Shown here: in pieces, positions 52,019-63,040 of the stretch | Layout of the letters: every line of letters begins with the position of its first letter | Numbering within the stretch: position 1 is the stretch's first letter | NCBI RefSeq assembly: GCF_003046295.1 | Contig: NZ_PZZN01000002.1 | Span: 1,054,001-1,118,000 of the forward strand | DNA length: 64,000 nt | Reading direction: 5' to 3' | DNA from: Sphingomonas aerolata | Lineage (GTDB): Bacteria; Pseudomonadota; Alphaproteobacteria; Sphingomonadales; Sphingomonadaceae | Program-made: the position numbers and the translations under genes | The notes under the pieces: generated by a model | Seen by the model: the letters and a program-made list of their open reading frames with translations, nothing else | The model's database searches: none | What the model was told of the DNA's origin: nothing

Positions 52019-52460
52019 TACGGTTCACAAACGCTGCTCTACTCTATCTGCTATAAAGAGAGATCCGGGCGAAGGGTGAGAATTGGAAGCTCCCACTCTT
52101 CGTCCGGTGCCTGTTGCACTTCGGGGGTTCCGGGAACGGCGAATAGTGTATTCGTTGTGAGGAAAATGTCCCGGACAAGCAAACGCCCGGACCGTTTCCG
52201 ATCCGGGCGCCTGCGTGACGATCGCTCGTCAGCCCCCATTTTGTCGCTTCCGCTCTGCACCTTCGGTGCGGCGTCAAAGCATTCCCCGAACCACGGCCGT
52301 TGCCTGTGTCTCAGCGAGGTTTTTGCTAAGTAATTGCGTGGTGTTTGTCACCCTGTTTGCGGGGCGCGCCACACGATTGGCAGGGGGCTGTGTCGAATCC
52401 GCAACAGACCAATCCAGACGCGGCCATGGTTGCCTCGCGCGGGGCCGCGTCCTAGAGCCA
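52019..52460. other. 442-base gap between TonB receptor and lolC
   Basis: No convincing gene. A hairpin CGCCCGGA/TCCGGGCG at 52184-52209 is followed on the minus strand by TTTGCTTG, so it could terminate minus-strand transcription, although no minus-strand gene is seen to its right. Short minus-strand frames here are unsupported. The lolC promoter should lie in the right part, where I see no clear boxes. Confidence 0.4.
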
Positions 52461-53747
52461 ATGGACATCTCTTCTAACGATCGAACCCCCGCACCCATGA
52501 TCCTGTCACGCTATGAACGGATGATCGCCCGGCGCTATCTGCTGCCGGGCAAGGGCGAGGCGTTCATCTTCCTCGTCGCCTCGATCAGCCTCGTCGCCGT
52601 CATGCTCGGCGTCGCCGCGCTCGTCATCGTGATGAGCGTGATGAACGGCTTCCGCGCCGAGCTGTTCGACAAGATCGTCGGGCTCAACGGCCATGCGGTG
52701 GTCCAGCCGCTCGGCGGCCGGATGCCCGACTGGCGCGAGATCGTCGCACAGGCGCGCGCCACCCCCGGCGTGACCAGCGCGGTGCCGCTGATCGAACAGC
52801 CGCTCGCCGCCACCTATAACGGCCGCGCGGAGGCGGTGCTGGTCCGCGGCATGCGCGTCGACGACATCCGCCGCAACTCGACGATCCAGGACAAGGTGCT
52901 GATGGGGTCGCTCCAGTCGATCACGCAAGGGTCCGGCCGGATCGCGATCGGCTCGCGGCTCGCCGAGTCGCTCGGCGCGCAGGTCGGATCGGACATCTCG
53001 CTGTTCAGCCCGCAGGGGCAGACCACGCCGTTCGGCACCGTGCCGCGCATCGTCAGCTACAAGGTCGGCGCGATCTTCGAGATCGGCGTCTACGACTATG
53101 ACAAGGCGTACATCATCATGCCGATCGAGGATGCGCAGACGCTCCTCCTGATGGGCGACGCCGCGGGCATGGTCGAGCTGAAGACCGTCGATGCGGACAA
53201 GGTCGGCGAGATCCTGAGGCCGCTCGCCGAGAAGATCGGCGGTCGCGCAGTCATCCAGGACTGGCGGACGATGAACGCACAGCTGTTCGAGGCCTTGGCG
53301 GTCGAGCGTGTCGCGATGTTCACCGTGCTGTCGATCATCATCCTCGTCGCGGTGTTCAACATCCTGTCGTCGCTGATCATGCTGGTCCGCGCCAAGACGC
53401 GCGACATCGCGATCCTGCGGACGATGGGCGCGACGCGCGGCGGGCTGATGCGGATCTTCATCGTCGTCGGCACGACGATCGGCGCACTCGGCACGCTCGC
53501 CGGGCTCGGGCTCGGCTTCGTCTTCCTGTTCTACCGGCAGGGGGTGGTGAACTTCGTCCAGCTCGTGACGGGGCAGAATCTCTGGGATCCCTCGATCCGC
53601 TATCTGACCGAACTCCCGTCGAAGACCGATCCGGTCGAGATCATCGTGATCGCGCTGATGGCGCTGATCTTCAGCTTCCTCGCCACGCTCTATCCGGCCT
53701 GGAAGGCGGCGAGTACCGACCCCGTGCAGGTGCTGCGTTATGAATAA
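52461..53747 (+). CDS. lolC: Lipoprotein-releasing ABC transporter permease (LolC/LolE type)
   Basis: A 428-residue protein from the ATG at 52461; a second in-frame ATG at 52497 ([23 protein letters not shown]) is also plausible and gives 416 residues. It has four spans in the MacB/FtsX-like arrangement: one near the N-terminus ([31 protein letters not shown]), a large periplasmic domain, and three near the C-terminus ([23 protein letters not shown] onward). Together with LolD it extracts outer-membrane lipoproteins from the inner membrane for LolA. A single permease gene suggests the homodimeric LolF-like arrangement rather than separate LolC and LolE. Confidence 0.93.
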   Translation: MDISSNDRTPAPMILSRYERMIARRYLLPGKGEAFIFLVASISLVAVMLGVAALVIVMSVMNGFRAELFDKIVGLNGHAVVQPLGGRMPDWREIVAQARATPGVTSAVPLIEQPLAATYNGRAEAVLVRGMRVDDIRRNSTIQDKVLMGSLQSITQGSGRIAIGSRLAESLGAQVGSDISLFSPQGQTTPFGTVPRIVSYKVGAIFEIGVYDYDKAYIIMPIEDAQTLLLMGDAAGMVELKTVDADKVGEILRPLAEKIGGRAVIQDWRTMNAQLFEALAVERVAMFTVLSIIILVAVFNILSSLIMLVRAKTRDIAILRTMGATRGGLMRIFIVVGTTIGALGTLAGLGLGFVFLFYRQGVVNFVQLVTGQNLWDPSIRYLTELPSKTDPVEIIVIALMALIFSFLATLYPAWKAASTDPVQVLRYE

Positions 53748-54453
53748 TGGCCTTCCGATCGAGCGGCGCAGCGCGCAGGCGTACGACTATGTCCTGCAGA
53801 CCAGCGGTCTGACCAAAAGCTTCACGCAGGGCGGCGCGACGATCGACGTGCTGCGCGGCATCGACCTCGGAATCGCACCGGGCGAGATCGTCGCGCTGCT
53901 CGGCCCCTCGGGCTCGGGCAAGTCGACGCTGCTCCAGGCCGTCGGCCTGCTCGAGGGCGGGTTCCAGGGATCGATCAAGATCGCCGGTACCGAGGCGTCG
54001 AAGCTCAACGCGCATGAGCGCACCGTGGTGCGCCGCGACAGCCTCGGCTTCGTCTATCAGTTCCATCACCTCCTCCCCGATTTCAACGCGACCGAGAATG
54101 TCGTCCTGCCACAGCTCGTCCACGGCGCGACGCGCGCACAGGCGGATGCGCGCGCGGCCGAACTCCTGACCCAGCTCGGGCTCGGCCACCGCCTCACGCA
54201 CCGCCCCAGCCAGCTCTCGGGCGGCGAGCAGCAGCGTGTCGCGGTCGCGCGCGCGCTCGCCAACAAGCCCGCGCTCGTGCTGGCGGACGAGCCGACCGGC
54301 AATCTCGACGAGCATACCGCCGACATCGTCTTTGCCGAATTCGTCCGGCTGGTCCGCGAACAGGGCACCGCGGCGCTGGTCGCGACCCACAACGAGCGGC
54401 TCGCCGCGCGGATGGACCGCGTGTTCCGGCTGCACGAGGGCCGGCTGGCTTGA
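53740..54453 (+). CDS. lolD: Lipoprotein-releasing ABC transporter ATPase
   Basis: A 237-residue ATPase. Walker [10 protein letters not shown] near residue 51, Q-loop [17 protein letters not shown], signature [15 protein letters not shown], Walker [14 protein letters not shown], and H-loop ATHNERL. It powers lipoprotein release with the upstream permease, whose gene it overlaps by 8 bases. Confidence 0.97.
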   Translation: MNNGLPIERRSAQAYDYVLQTSGLTKSFTQGGATIDVLRGIDLGIAPGEIVALLGPSGSGKSTLLQAVGLLEGGFQGSIKIAGTEASKLNAHERTVVRRDSLGFVYQFHHLLPDFNATENVVLPQLVHGATRAQADARAAELLTQLGLGHRLTHRPSQLSGGEQQRVAVARALANKPALVLADEPTGNLDEHTADIVFAEFVRLVREQGTAALVATHNERLAARMDRVFRLHEGRLA

Positions 54454-55046
54454 GCTGGGACGCGACACCGACGCTCGTCGGGCGTCACGTCACGCTCCGC
54501 CCGCTGGTCGCGGAGGACAAGGACGCGCTCGTTGCCGCTGCTTCGGCGGACGGCCTGTGGGACCTGTTCTACGCCAATGTCGCGCTGATGAAGGCGCCCG
54601 ACCGCTGGCTCGCGGCGGCGTTCGAGCAGCAGGACTTTGGCCGCGCGCGGGTCTTTGCGGTGGTGGTGGACGGCATCGTCCGCGGCAGCACCCGCTTCAT
54701 GCGGATGAGCGCGGCGAACCGGCGGCTCGAGATCGGCGGCACCTTCTACGCCACCGCGGTCCAGCGCACCGGCGTCAATACCGAGGCGAAGCGGATGCTG
54801 CTCGCCCACGCCTTCGACACGCTCGGCTGCGAATGCGTCCAGATCCGCACCGACAGCCTCAACAAGCGCTCACAGGCCGCGATCGAGCGGCTCGGCGCCA
54901 AGCGCGACGGGGTGCTGCGCGGGCATCAGGTGATGGCCGACGGCCGCTTGCGCGACACCATCGTCTACAGCATCTTGTCGCACGAATGGCCGGGCGTCCG
55001 TCAGAACCTGACCTATCTGCTCGCCCGACACGAGGACCGCGCATGA
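54450..55046 (+). CDS. GNAT family N-acetyltransferase (RimJ/RimL type)
   Basis: A 198-residue protein with a TTG start overlapping the lolD stop. [16 protein letters not shown] at the start, [29 protein letters not shown] in the acetyl-CoA-binding region, and [31 protein letters not shown] sequence ([20 protein letters not shown]) are typical of the RimJ/RimL group. It acetylates an amine on a protein N-terminus or small molecule; the acceptor is unknown. It belongs to the lolC-lolD-GNAT-gpx transcript through overlaps. Confidence 0.88.
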   Translation: MSWDATPTLVGRHVTLRPLVAEDKDALVAAASADGLWDLFYANVALMKAPDRWLAAAFEQQDFGRARVFAVVVDGIVRGSTRFMRMSAANRRLEIGGTFYATAVQRTGVNTEAKRMLLAHAFDTLGCECVQIRTDSLNKRSQAAIERLGAKRDGVLRGHQVMADGRLRDTIVYSILSHEWPGVRQNLTYLLARHEDRA

Positions 55047-55519
55047 CCATCACCGACTTCACCGTGAAGGCCGCCAACGGCACCCCCGCGTCGCTCGCGG
55101 CCTATGCCGGCAAGGTGCTGCTGATCGTCAACACCGCCTCCAAATGCGGCTTCACCCCGCAATATGAGGGGCTCGAGGCGCTCCACCGCGACTATGCCGA
55201 TCGCGGGTTCGAGGTTCTCGCCTTCCCCTGCAACCAGTTCGGCGCGCAGGAACCCGGCGACGCGGCGGAGATCGCGAACTTCTGCACGCTCACCTACGAC
55301 GTGACCTTCCCCGTCTTTGCGAAAGTCGACGTCAACGGCGGCGAGGCGGACCCGCTGTTCGACCGCCTGAAATCCGACGCCCCCGGCGTGCTCGGCTCGA
55401 AGGCGATCAAATGGAACTTCACCAAGTTCCTGATCGACCGCGCGGGGAAAGTGGTCGACCGCTACGCCCCCACCACCAAACCCGCCGACCTCCGCACCGA
55501 CATCGAAAAACTGCTCTAA
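55043..55519 (+). CDS. Glutathione peroxidase (thioredoxin-fold thiol peroxidase)
   Basis: A 158-residue protein whose ATG overlaps the GNAT stop by 4 bases. The peroxidatic Cys lies in NTASKCGFTPQYEGLE near residue 36. The catalytic Gln follows in AFPCNQFGAQEPG near residue 70, the Trp in KWNFTKFL near residue 125, and a resolving-type Cys in NFCTLTYDV. Bacterial members usually use thioredoxin rather than glutathione. It reduces hydroperoxides in the cytoplasm or periphery. A repeat-rich gap follows. Confidence 0.95.
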   Translation: MTITDFTVKAANGTPASLAAYAGKVLLIVNTASKCGFTPQYEGLEALHRDYADRGFEVLAFPCNQFGAQEPGDAAEIANFCTLTYDVTFPVFAKVDVNGGEADPLFDRLKSDAPGVLGSKAIKWNFTKFLIDRAGKVVDRYAPTTKPADLRTDIEKLL

Positions 55520-55533
55520 CGCCCCCTTACTAC

Positions 55534-55890
55534 CACCCCGGCGAAGGCCGGGGCCCAGTTGGAAAGGCCACAGTAACGAAGCGCAGACCTCAGTCAGCAA
55601 CGTCTCCCACCTGGCCCCCGGCCTCCGCCGGGGTGGTCATTGTAGGCACCACCCGCACCAAAAGACTGTTCCCCCGCAAAGGCAGGGACCCAGCCCGGCG
55701 CGTCCCGCCCCCTTCCGAACCACCCCGGCGAAGGCCGGGGCTCAGTTGGAAAGGTCGCAGTAACGAAGCGCAGACCTCAGTTGGCAACGTCCCCCACCCG
55801 GGCCCCGGCCTCCGCCGGGGTGGTAACTGTCGGCAGCACCCGCACCACAAGACTGTTCCCCCGCGAAGGCGGGGGCCCAGACTGGCCTCC
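55534..55890. repeat. Tandem duplication of a palindromic repeat element upstream of dnaE
   Basis: Two near-identical units of about 165 bases start at 55534 and 55720 (period 186). Each has CACCCCGGCGAAGGCCGGGG at one end and CCCCGGCCTCCGCCGGGGTGG in the middle, a shared core (CAGTAACGAAGCGCAGACCT), and a trailing segment with AAGACTGTTCCCCCGC. The second is followed by further half-palindromes to about 55910. The arms match the fabF-mltG repeat. The gap 55520-56014 holds nothing else I recognise; the dnaE promoter must lie within or beyond it. Confidence 0.88.
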
Positions 55891-56014
55891 CGCCTTCGCG
55901 GAAGAACAGCCTCGAACCAAAAACCAAACCCCCCACCTCAACTCATCCCGTCCCAACCCGCACCTCCCGCCATCGCGTCTGGTCGAATCACGCCGCAACG
56001 CCTACCTCTCGCCA

Positions 56015-59000
56015 ATGCATTCCGGTTACGTCCCGCTCCGCGTCTTCTCCTGCTACACCATGCTCGACGGCGCGATCGATCCCAAGGCGATCGCCAAGCA
56101 GGCGCGCGCGCTCGGCTTCCCCGCCGCCGCGCTGACCGACCGCAACGGCCTCTACGCCGCGATGGCCTATTCGGACGCCGCCAAGAAGGACGGTGTCCAG
56201 CCGGTCATCGGCGTGATGCTCGGCCTCAGCCGCCCCGACATGCCCGACGGCATCGCCACCCCGTTCGACTGGATCGCGCTCTACGCCCAGAACGCGAAGG
56301 GCTATGACAATCTCTGCGCGCTCGTCTCGATGGCGCATCTCGATCGCCCGATCGAGATGCCCGCGCATGTCGATTTCGCAGCGCTCGAGCGCCATGCCGA
56401 CGGGCTGATCGCGCTGACCGCAGGCGGCGAGGGCGGTGTCGCCCGGCTGTTCGCGGAGGGCCAGTCCGCCCGCGCCCGCGCCTATCTCGACCGCCTCCAG
56501 CACCTGTTCGGCGACCGTCTCTACATCGAGCTCTCACGCCGCGGCGACGCGACCGAGATCGCCGCCGAGGACGCGCTGATCGACATCGCCTATGAGCGCA
56601 ACCTGCCGCTCGTCGCGACCAACCCGTGCTGCTTCACCGAAAGCGCGTTCGGCGACGCGCACGACGCCATGCTCTGCATCGCGCACTCGACCTATGTCGA
56701 GACCGAGGACCGCATCCGCAGCTGCCCCGAAGCGTGGATGAAGCCCGCGCCGGTGATGCACGAGATGTTCGCCGACCTGCCCGAGGCGATCGCCAACACG
56801 CTGGTCGTCGCGCAGCGCTGCGCGGTGATGGCGCCCTACCGCAAGCCGATCCTCCCCAGCCTCGCCGGCGATATCGAAGGCGAGGCGAAACTGCTCCGCG
56901 ACGACGCCGAGGCCGGGCTCGAAAAGCGTCTGGCACGCATCACCGAGCTCCACGGAGAGGCCGAGGACGGCTGGCGCGACGTCTATCGCGCGCGCCTCGC
57001 CTTCGAGGTCGACGTCATCGTCCAGATGGGCTTTCCCGGCTATTTCCTGATCGTCGCCGACTTCATCAAATGGGCGAAGGACCACGACATTCCGGTCGGT
57101 CCGGGCCGTGGCTCGGGCGCAGGCTCGGTCGTCGCCTGGGCGCTGACGATCACCGATCTCGATCCGATCAAGCTGGGGCTGCTGTTCGAGCGCTTCCTGA
57201 ACCCGGAACGCGTGTCGATGCCCGATTTCGACATCGACTTCTGCGAAACCCGCCGCGGCGAGGTGATCCGCTACGTCCAGGAGAAATACGGCCGCGATCA
57301 GGTCGCGCAGATCATCACCTTCGGTAAGCTGAAGGCGCGCGCGGTGCTGAAGGATACCGGCCGCGTGCTGCAGATGAGCTATGGCCAGATCGACCGGCTG
57401 GCAAAGCTCGTCCCCAACCACCCGACCGATCCCTGGACGCTCGAGCGCGCGCTGAACGGCGTCGGCGAGCTCGCCAAGGAATATGCCAACGACAATGGCG
57501 TGCGAAAGCTGCTCGATCTGGCGATGAAGCTGGAGGGGTTGCCGCGCCACTCGTCGACGCATGCCGCCGGCGTGGTGATCGGCGACCGCCCGCTCGCGCA
57601 GCTCGTCCCCCTCTACCGCGATCCGCGCTCGGACATGCCCGTCACGCAGTTCGACATGAAATATGTCGAGGGTGCGGGCCTCGTGAAGTTCGACTTTCTC
57701 GGGCTCAAGACGCTCTCGGTGCTCCAGAAGGGCGTCCAGCTGCTCGCCAAGCGCGGGATCAAGGTCGATCTCGACGCGCTCGAATGGGATGACGCCGGCG
57801 TCTACGCGCTGCTCCAGAAGGGCGACACGGTCGGCGTGTTCCAGCTCGAATCGGAGGGCATGCGCCGCACGCTGTCCGCGGTCCGCCCGTCCAATTTCGG
57901 CGACATCATCGCGCTCGTGTCGCTGTATCGACCGGGCCCGATGGACAATATCCCGTCCTTCGGCCGCCGCAAGAACGGCACCGAGACGATCGAATATCCG
58001 CACCCCGCGCTCGAATCGATCCTGTCGGAGACCTACGGGATCTTCGTCTACCAGGAACAGGTCATGCAGGCCGCGCAGATCCTCGCGGGCTTCTCGCTCG
58101 GCGGCGCCGATCTGCTGCGCCGCGCGATGGGCAAGAAGATCAAGGCCGAGATGGACGCGCAGCGCGCGATCTTCGTCGAGGGCTGCGCCAAGGTGAACAA
58201 TATCCCGAAGGCCAAGGCCAACGAGCTGTTCGACTTGATCGACAAGTTCGCCGGCTATGGCTTCAACAAGAGCCACGCCGCCGCCTATGCGCTGCTCGCC
58301 TACCAGACCGCGTGGCTGAAGGCGCATCACCCGCACGAATTCTTCGCCGCGTCGATGTGCTACGACCTGCACCAGACCGACAAGCTCGCGATCTTCACCG
58401 ACGACATGCGCCGCCTCGGCATCGCCACGCTGCCGCCCTGCATCAACGCGAGCCAGGCCGAGTTCGACGTCGAGGTGAAGGACGGCGAACCCGCGGTCCG
58501 CTATGCGCTCGGCGCGCTCAAGTCGGTCGGCGAAGGCGCGATGGAGAAGCTCATCGTCGAGCGCGTCCAGAACGGCCCGTTCGCCGGGCTCGACGATCTC
58601 GCCAAGCGCGTCGACCCGCGCCTGCTCAACAAGCGCCAGCTCGAAACGCTCGCCGCCGCGGGCGCGTTTGACGGGTTCGAGCCCAACCGCGCCGGCATCC
58701 ACGCCACCGCCGAGACGATCCTCGCGATCGCCGCACGCACCCACGCCGCCAAGACCAGCGGGCAGGGCGGTCTGTTCGGCGATGCAGAACCCGCGGGCGA
58801 CGCGATCAAGCTGCCCCCCTCGGTGCGCTGGACGCTCAGCCAGCGGATGGACCAGGAGAAGGAGGCGTTCGGCTTCTACTTCTCCGCGCACCCGGTCGAC
58901 CGCCACCGCCACATCGCCAACAGCCACGGCGCACGCGCCTATACCGCCTTGTCGGAGCTCAACATTCCCGACGACGGCAGCCGCGCCGGCGCGACGATGG

Positions 59001-59503
59001 CGGTGCTGGTCGAGGATGCGCGCTATCGCACCTCCGCGCGCGGCAAGCGCTTCATGATGGCGCAATGCTCGGACGCCAGCGGCCAGTTCATGGCGACCTG
59101 TTTCGACGATCAGGTCTCGAAGGATCTCGAGGACGCCGCCAAGGCGGGCGGTTGCGGCCTCATCACCGTCGAGCTCGACCGCAAACCCGGCGAGGACACG
59201 CCGCGCGTCAGCATCAAGCGGATCCAGCCGTTCGAGGGGCTCGCCAACATCGCGCGCTTCCAGGTCGTCGTGACCATTTCGGACATGGCCGCCTTCGCCG
59301 GGCTCGCCGCTTTGCTCGCCGATCACCGCGGCGCGCGCGGCGAGGTGCGCGTCCGCGCGATGCTTCCCGACGGCGAGGTCAGCATCCTGCTCGGCCGCGA
59401 TTTCCTGCTCGACGGCGAGCTTGCAGAGCACATCGAGTCGTTGCACGGTGTCACCAAGGTGGAGCTCAAGACCTCGGAAACGCGGCTGGCTCTCGTCGGA
59501 TAA
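56015..59503 (+). CDS. dnaE: DNA polymerase III subunit alpha
   Basis: A 1162-residue replicative polymerase, standard for DnaE1. The frame is open upstream through the repeat to 55781, but the protein starts at the ATG at 56015 (HSGYVPLRVFSCYTMLDGA). The PHP domain comes first, with the usual metal-binding HxH reading P-L-R-V-F and the D-H position reading T-D-R, so it is probably metal-free. The catalytic palm has PDFDIDFCE near residue 404 and VKFDFLGLKTL near residue 550. Helix-hairpin-helix, OB-fold and C-terminal domains follow. The likely proofreader would be a separate DnaQ. Confidence 0.98.
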   Translation: MHSGYVPLRVFSCYTMLDGAIDPKAIAKQARALGFPAAALTDRNGLYAAMAYSDAAKKDGVQPVIGVMLGLSRPDMPDGIATPFDWIALYAQNAKGYDNLCALVSMAHLDRPIEMPAHVDFAALERHADGLIALTAGGEGGVARLFAEGQSARARAYLDRLQHLFGDRLYIELSRRGDATEIAAEDALIDIAYERNLPLVATNPCCFTESAFGDAHDAMLCIAHSTYVETEDRIRSCPEAWMKPAPVMHEMFADLPEAIANTLVVAQRCAVMAPYRKPILPSLAGDIEGEAKLLRDDAEAGLEKRLARITELHGEAEDGWRDVYRARLAFEVDVIVQMGFPGYFLIVADFIKWAKDHDIPVGPGRGSGAGSVVAWALTITDLDPIKLGLLFERFLNPERVSMPDFDIDFCETRRGEVIRYVQEKYGRDQVAQIITFGKLKARAVLKDTGRVLQMSYGQIDRLAKLVPNHPTDPWTLERALNGVGELAKEYANDNGVRKLLDLAMKLEGLPRHSSTHAAGVVIGDRPLAQLVPLYRDPRSDMPVTQFDMKYVEGAGLVKFDFLGLKTLSVLQKGVQLLAKRGIKVDLDALEWDDAGVYALLQKGDTVGVFQLESEGMRRTLSAVRPSNFGDIIALVSLYRPGPMDNIPSFGRRKNGTETIEYPHPALESILSETYGIFVYQEQVMQAAQILAGFSLGGADLLRRAMGKKIKAEMDAQRAIFVEGCAKVNNIPKAKANELFDLIDKFAGYGFNKSHAAAYALLAYQTAWLKAHHPHEFFAASMCYDLHQTDKLAIFTDDMRRLGIATLPPCINASQAEFDVEVKDGEPAVRYALGALKSVGEGAMEKLIVERVQNGPFAGLDDLAKRVDPRLLNKRQLETLAAAGAFDGFEPNRAGIHATAETILAIAARTHAAKTSGQGGLFGDAEPAGDAIKLPPSVRWTLSQRMDQEKEAFGFYFSAHPVDRHRHIANSHGARAYTALSELNIPDDGSRAGATMAVLVEDARYRTSARGKRFMMAQCSDASGQFMATCFDDQVSKDLEDAAKAGGCGLITVELDRKPGEDTPRVSIKRIQPFEGLANIARFQVVVTISDMAAFAGLAALLADHRGARGEVRVRAMLPDGEVSILLGRDFLLDGELAEHIESLHGVTKVELKTSETRLALVG

Positions 59504-59521
59504 TTGCTTGGGAGAGCGAGA

Positions 59522-61114
59522 ATGCTGGGTGGAATGCAGGACTTCGAGCTTCGCGTCCCCCGGTTGATCGACCATGCCGCGCGCGAACATGGCCGCCGCG
59601 AGATCGTCAGCTACTGGGCGGACGGCCGCGAGACCCGCACCGACTGGTCCGGCATCGCACGCGACGCGAAGAAACTTGCCCAAGCGCTTGAGAAGCTTGG
59701 TGTCTGTCCGGGTGACCGCGTCGCGACGCTCGCGATGAACCATGCACACCACCTGATCGCCTGGTATGGCACGATCGGGATGGGCGGGGTGATTCACACG
59801 ATCAACCCGCGGCTGTTCGACGAACAGCTCGTCTATATCGCCAACCACGCCGAAGACCGCGTGATGCTCTACGACAAGGCGTTCCAGCCGATCGTCGACC
59901 GGCTGCGCGGGCAATGGTCGAGCATCCGCCACTATGTCTGTTTCGACGATCTCGGCCCCGACGGCTTTTGCGCGCTGCTCGACGAGCAGGACGGCGACTA
60001 TGCCTGGGTCGAGGGGCCGGAGCGCGATCCGTGCATGCTCTGCTACACCAGCGGCACCACCGGCAATCCCAAGGGCGTGCTCTACACGCACCGCTCGACG
60101 TTGATCCACGCGATGGCGGAGGTCGCGCCCTGGGTGTTCGATCTGTCCCCCAGCGCGGTCGTGCTGCCGGTCGTGCCGATGTTCCACGCCGCCGCCTGGG
60201 GGCTGCCCTTCGCCTGCGCGCTGTCGGGGGCGAAGGTGGTCTATTCGGCAATCAACGATCCGGGCGTGCTGTGCCGGCTGATGAACCAGGAGCATGTGAC
60301 GCATTCGGCGGGCGTGCCGACCGTCTGGCTCGCGCTGTTCGGCCATATCGATGCGACTGGCGAGGCGCCCGAGCATCTGAAGCTGGTGACGATCGGCGGC
60401 GCCGCGGCCCCGCGCGCGATGATCGACCGGATCATGACCATGGGCGCGTCGGTCAAGCATCTCTGGGGCATGACCGAGACCTCGCCGATCGGCACCGCGG
60501 GCTTCGCGCCGCCGCACTGGGACATGATGACGCATGACGAGAAGCTCGATCTCGTCACCAAGCAGGGCAGCGTCCCCTTCGGCATCGAACTGCGCATCGT
60601 CGACGATCAGGGGCAGGTGCTGCCGCGCGACGGCTCGATCGCCGGCTCGCTCCAGGTCCGCGGCCCCTGGGTGGTACAGCGCTATTTCGGCGCAGACACC
60701 GACGCGGTCGACGCGGAGGGCTGGTTCGACACCGGCGACGTCGCGATGCTCCACACCGACGGCACGATGCAGATCACCGACCGGTCGAAGGACGTCATCA
60801 AGTCGGGCGGCGAATGGATCAGCTCGGTCGATCTCGAAAACGCCGCGATCGGCTGCCCCGGCGTCGCGGAGGCCGCGGCGATCGGCATCCACCACCCCAA
60901 ATGGGACGAGCGCCCGCTGCTGATCGTCGTCCGCAAGCCCGGCAGCACCGTCACCGACACCGCGATCCGCGATCACCTGGCGCAGCACGTCGCCAAATGG
61001 TGGCTCCCCGACGCGATCGTCTTCGTCGACGAACTGCCCCACACCGCAACGGGCAAACTCCTGAAGACCGCACTGCGCGAACGGTTCAGAGACTTCACCC
61101 TCGCCGACGCCTGA
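59522..61114 (+). CDS. Medium/long-chain acyl-CoA synthetase (AMP-binding family)
   Basis: A 530-residue protein from the ATG at 59522 (GGGAGAG upstream). Phosphate loop [16 protein letters not shown] near residue 175, adenine-binding WGMTETSP near residue 318, [35 protein letters not shown] near residue 400, and the catalytic Lys in [11 protein letters not shown] near residue 510. It activates a fatty acid to its CoA thioester; the layout resembles AlkK-type enzymes, so medium to long chains are likely. It follows dnaE by 18 bases. Confidence 0.93.
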   Translation: MLGGMQDFELRVPRLIDHAAREHGRREIVSYWADGRETRTDWSGIARDAKKLAQALEKLGVCPGDRVATLAMNHAHHLIAWYGTIGMGGVIHTINPRLFDEQLVYIANHAEDRVMLYDKAFQPIVDRLRGQWSSIRHYVCFDDLGPDGFCALLDEQDGDYAWVEGPERDPCMLCYTSGTTGNPKGVLYTHRSTLIHAMAEVAPWVFDLSPSAVVLPVVPMFHAAAWGLPFACALSGAKVVYSAINDPGVLCRLMNQEHVTHSAGVPTVWLALFGHIDATGEAPEHLKLVTIGGAAAPRAMIDRIMTMGASVKHLWGMTETSPIGTAGFAPPHWDMMTHDEKLDLVTKQGSVPFGIELRIVDDQGQVLPRDGSIAGSLQVRGPWVVQRYFGADTDAVDAEGWFDTGDVAMLHTDGTMQITDRSKDVIKSGGEWISSVDLENAAIGCPGVAEAAAIGIHHPKWDERPLLIVVRKPGSTVTDTAIRDHLAQHVAKWWLPDAIVFVDELPHTATGKLLKTALRERFRDFTLADA

Positions 61115-61120
61115 CGCCCC

Positions 61121-62899
61121 TTAAACCTTCCGCGGCGTCCGCTTGGCCTTGCGGACCCGCGGCTCGACCAGCATGTCCGCCGCCGCCTTGATCTCCTGCC
61201 GCAGTTCGTCGCGTTTCTCGTGGATCGACGCGATCACCGGCCCCATCGCGACGCCCAGGTCGACCAGCACCGCCTCCGCCAGCTGCAGCGAGCTCTCCAG
61301 CGTCTCCGGCACCGCATCGGTCACGCCTGCGCGGTACAGCTCGGCGGCATGCGCGGTATCGCGCGCACGCGCGACGATCGGCAAATTGGGTGCCAGCAGC
61401 CGCACCCGCCGCGCCAGCCGCACCGTCAGCACCGGGTCGTCCATCGTCAGGATCAGCGCCTTGGCGGTATCGAGCTTCAGCCGGTCGACCAGCTCGGGCC
61501 GCGCGACGTCGCCGAACAGCACCGGATGCCCCTGCGCCCGCGCGGCCTCGACCGAATCGATATCCGCCTCGACCGCGACATAGCGCTGGCCGTGCACCGC
61601 GAGCATGTCCGCGACCATCCGCCCGACCCGGCCGAAGCCGATCACCACCGTCCCCGGACCCTCCTCGTCGATCTCGATATCGCCCGCATCCGCGGTCGAC
61701 CGGCTTTCCAGCTGACGCGACACGGTGCGGCCGAGCTTGGCGAGCAGCGGCGTGATCGTCAGCCCGATCGCGGTCACCGTCTGCCAGAAGCTCGCGGTCG
61801 ACGGCAGGATCAGCTGCGCCTGTGCCGCGGTCGCCAGCACGATCAGCGTCGTCTCGGACGGGCTGCCCATCAGCAGCCCGGTCTCCGCCGCCACCCCGCG
61901 CCGCGAATTGGCGACGCGCAGGAACAGGAACGTCACGACCGCCTTGGTCGCCACCACCCCGGTCACCGCGAGCAGCAGCGACGGCCAGTTCTGCGCGATC
62001 AGCCGCAGGTCCAGGCTCATCCCCACCGTGATCAGGAACACGCCCAGCGCCAGCCCCTTGAACGGCGCGGTGATCACCTCGACCTCGCTGTGATATTCGG
62101 TCTCCGCGATCAGCAGCCCGGCGAGCAGCGCGCCGACGATCGGCGACAGCCCCGCCGCGGTCGTCGCCACGCTCGCGACGATCACCACCAGCAGCGACGC
62201 CGCCAGGAACAGCTCGGGGCTCTTGGTCCGCGCCGCCTGCCCGAACAGCCGCGGCAGGATCAGCCGCCCGCCGACATACATCGCCACCACCGTGGCCGCG
62301 CCGCGCAAGGCGACGCCCGCCAGGTTGCTCCACCCGTCCGCGGTCGCGGTCGGGGCGAGCGCCCCCAGCACGAAGATCAGCGGCACCAGCGCCAGATCCT
62401 CGAACAGCAGCATCGCAAACGCGCCGCGCCCGACCGCGCCGGTCGTCCCGACCAGCGGCAGCACCAGCGCGGTCGACGACAGCGCCAGCGCAAAGCCCAG
62501 CCCGATCGCGCCCGCCCAGCCTTGCCCGATGAAATGCAGCGCGACCGCGATGATCATCGCCGACCCGATCAGCTCGGCAGCTCCGGTCCCGAACACCAGC
62601 CGCTTCATCGACCAGAGCCGTCGGAACGACAATTCGAGCCCGATCGAGAACAGCAGAAGGATAATCCCGAACTCGGCGAACGGCTCGATCGCCTCGGGGT
62701 TGGAGATCGTCAGGTAATAGAGCCACGGCACCGCCCCGGTGAGCGACCCCAGCCCGGCCGGCCCGACCAGCAGCCCGACCAGGATGAACCCGATCACCGG
62801 ACTGACCCGGAACCGCGCAAACGCCGGGATCACCAGCCCCGCCGCCCCGAGAATGACGAGCGTGTCGCTGAAACCCTGATTGTCGAGCCGTAATGCCAT
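61121..62899 (-). CDS. CPA2-type monovalent cation:proton antiporter with TrkA-N domain (KefB/C-like)
   Basis: A 592-residue protein with about twelve spans (residues 1-390), including [20 protein letters not shown] and [18 protein letters not shown] Rossmann domain follows ([18 protein letters not shown] near residue 415), the TrkA-N/RCK region that binds nucleotide and gates potassium efflux in Kef systems. The basic C-terminus is short. Probable K+/H+ antiporter in the inner membrane. It converges with the acyl-CoA synthetase gene with a 6-base gap. Confidence 0.92.
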   Translation of the reverse strand: MALRLDNQGFSDTLVILGAAGLVIPAFARFRVSPVIGFILVGLLVGPAGLGSLTGAVPWLYYLTISNPEAIEPFAEFGIILLLFSIGLELSFRRLWSMKRLVFGTGAAELIGSAMIIAVALHFIGQGWAGAIGLGFALALSSTALVLPLVGTTGAVGRGAFAMLLFEDLALVPLIFVLGALAPTATADGWSNLAGVALRGAATVVAMYVGGRLILPRLFGQAARTKSPELFLAASLLVVIVASVATTAAGLSPIVGALLAGLLIAETEYHSEVEVITAPFKGLALGVFLITVGMSLDLRLIAQNWPSLLLAVTGVVATKAVVTFLFLRVANSRRGVAAETGLLMGSPSETTLIVLATAAQAQLILPSTASFWQTVTAIGLTITPLLAKLGRTVSRQLESRSTADAGDIEIDEEGPGTVVIGFGRVGRMVADMLAVHGQRYVAVEADIDSVEAARAQGHPVLFGDVARPELVDRLKLDTAKALILTMDDPVLTVRLARRVRLLAPNLPIVARARDTAHAAELYRAGVTDAVPETLESSLQLAEAVLVDLGVAMGPVIASIHEKRDELRQEIKAAADMLVEPRVRKAKRTPRKV

Positions 62900-63040
62900 C
62901 CCCCGACCTTAGGCGACGCCTCCCCGATTCGTCAGGGAATAATACCGCCCCACCGCCGCGCGGTTCGTGCGCCTGCGAGCGGCAGCGCGGGGGGGGGCGG
63001 GGCGAGCCGCGCTTGGCTGGGCCGAGGTGGGCCGAGCCGA

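Noticed and set aside
52044..52277. Two overlapping minus-strand frames of 69 and 77 codons between the TonB receptor and lolC
   Set aside because: No ribosome-binding site or recognised motif, and a hairpin cuts through them. The end of one frame looks mildly protein-like but this is too weak to call.
56534..61042. A very long open frame (about 1500 codons) on the minus strand opposite dnaE and the acyl-CoA synthetase gene
   Set aside because: It is the antisense shadow of two well-conserved genes. Stop codons are rare in this frame because of GC-rich codon use, and the peptide is a low-complexity Arg/Asp/Gly-rich string with no motif.
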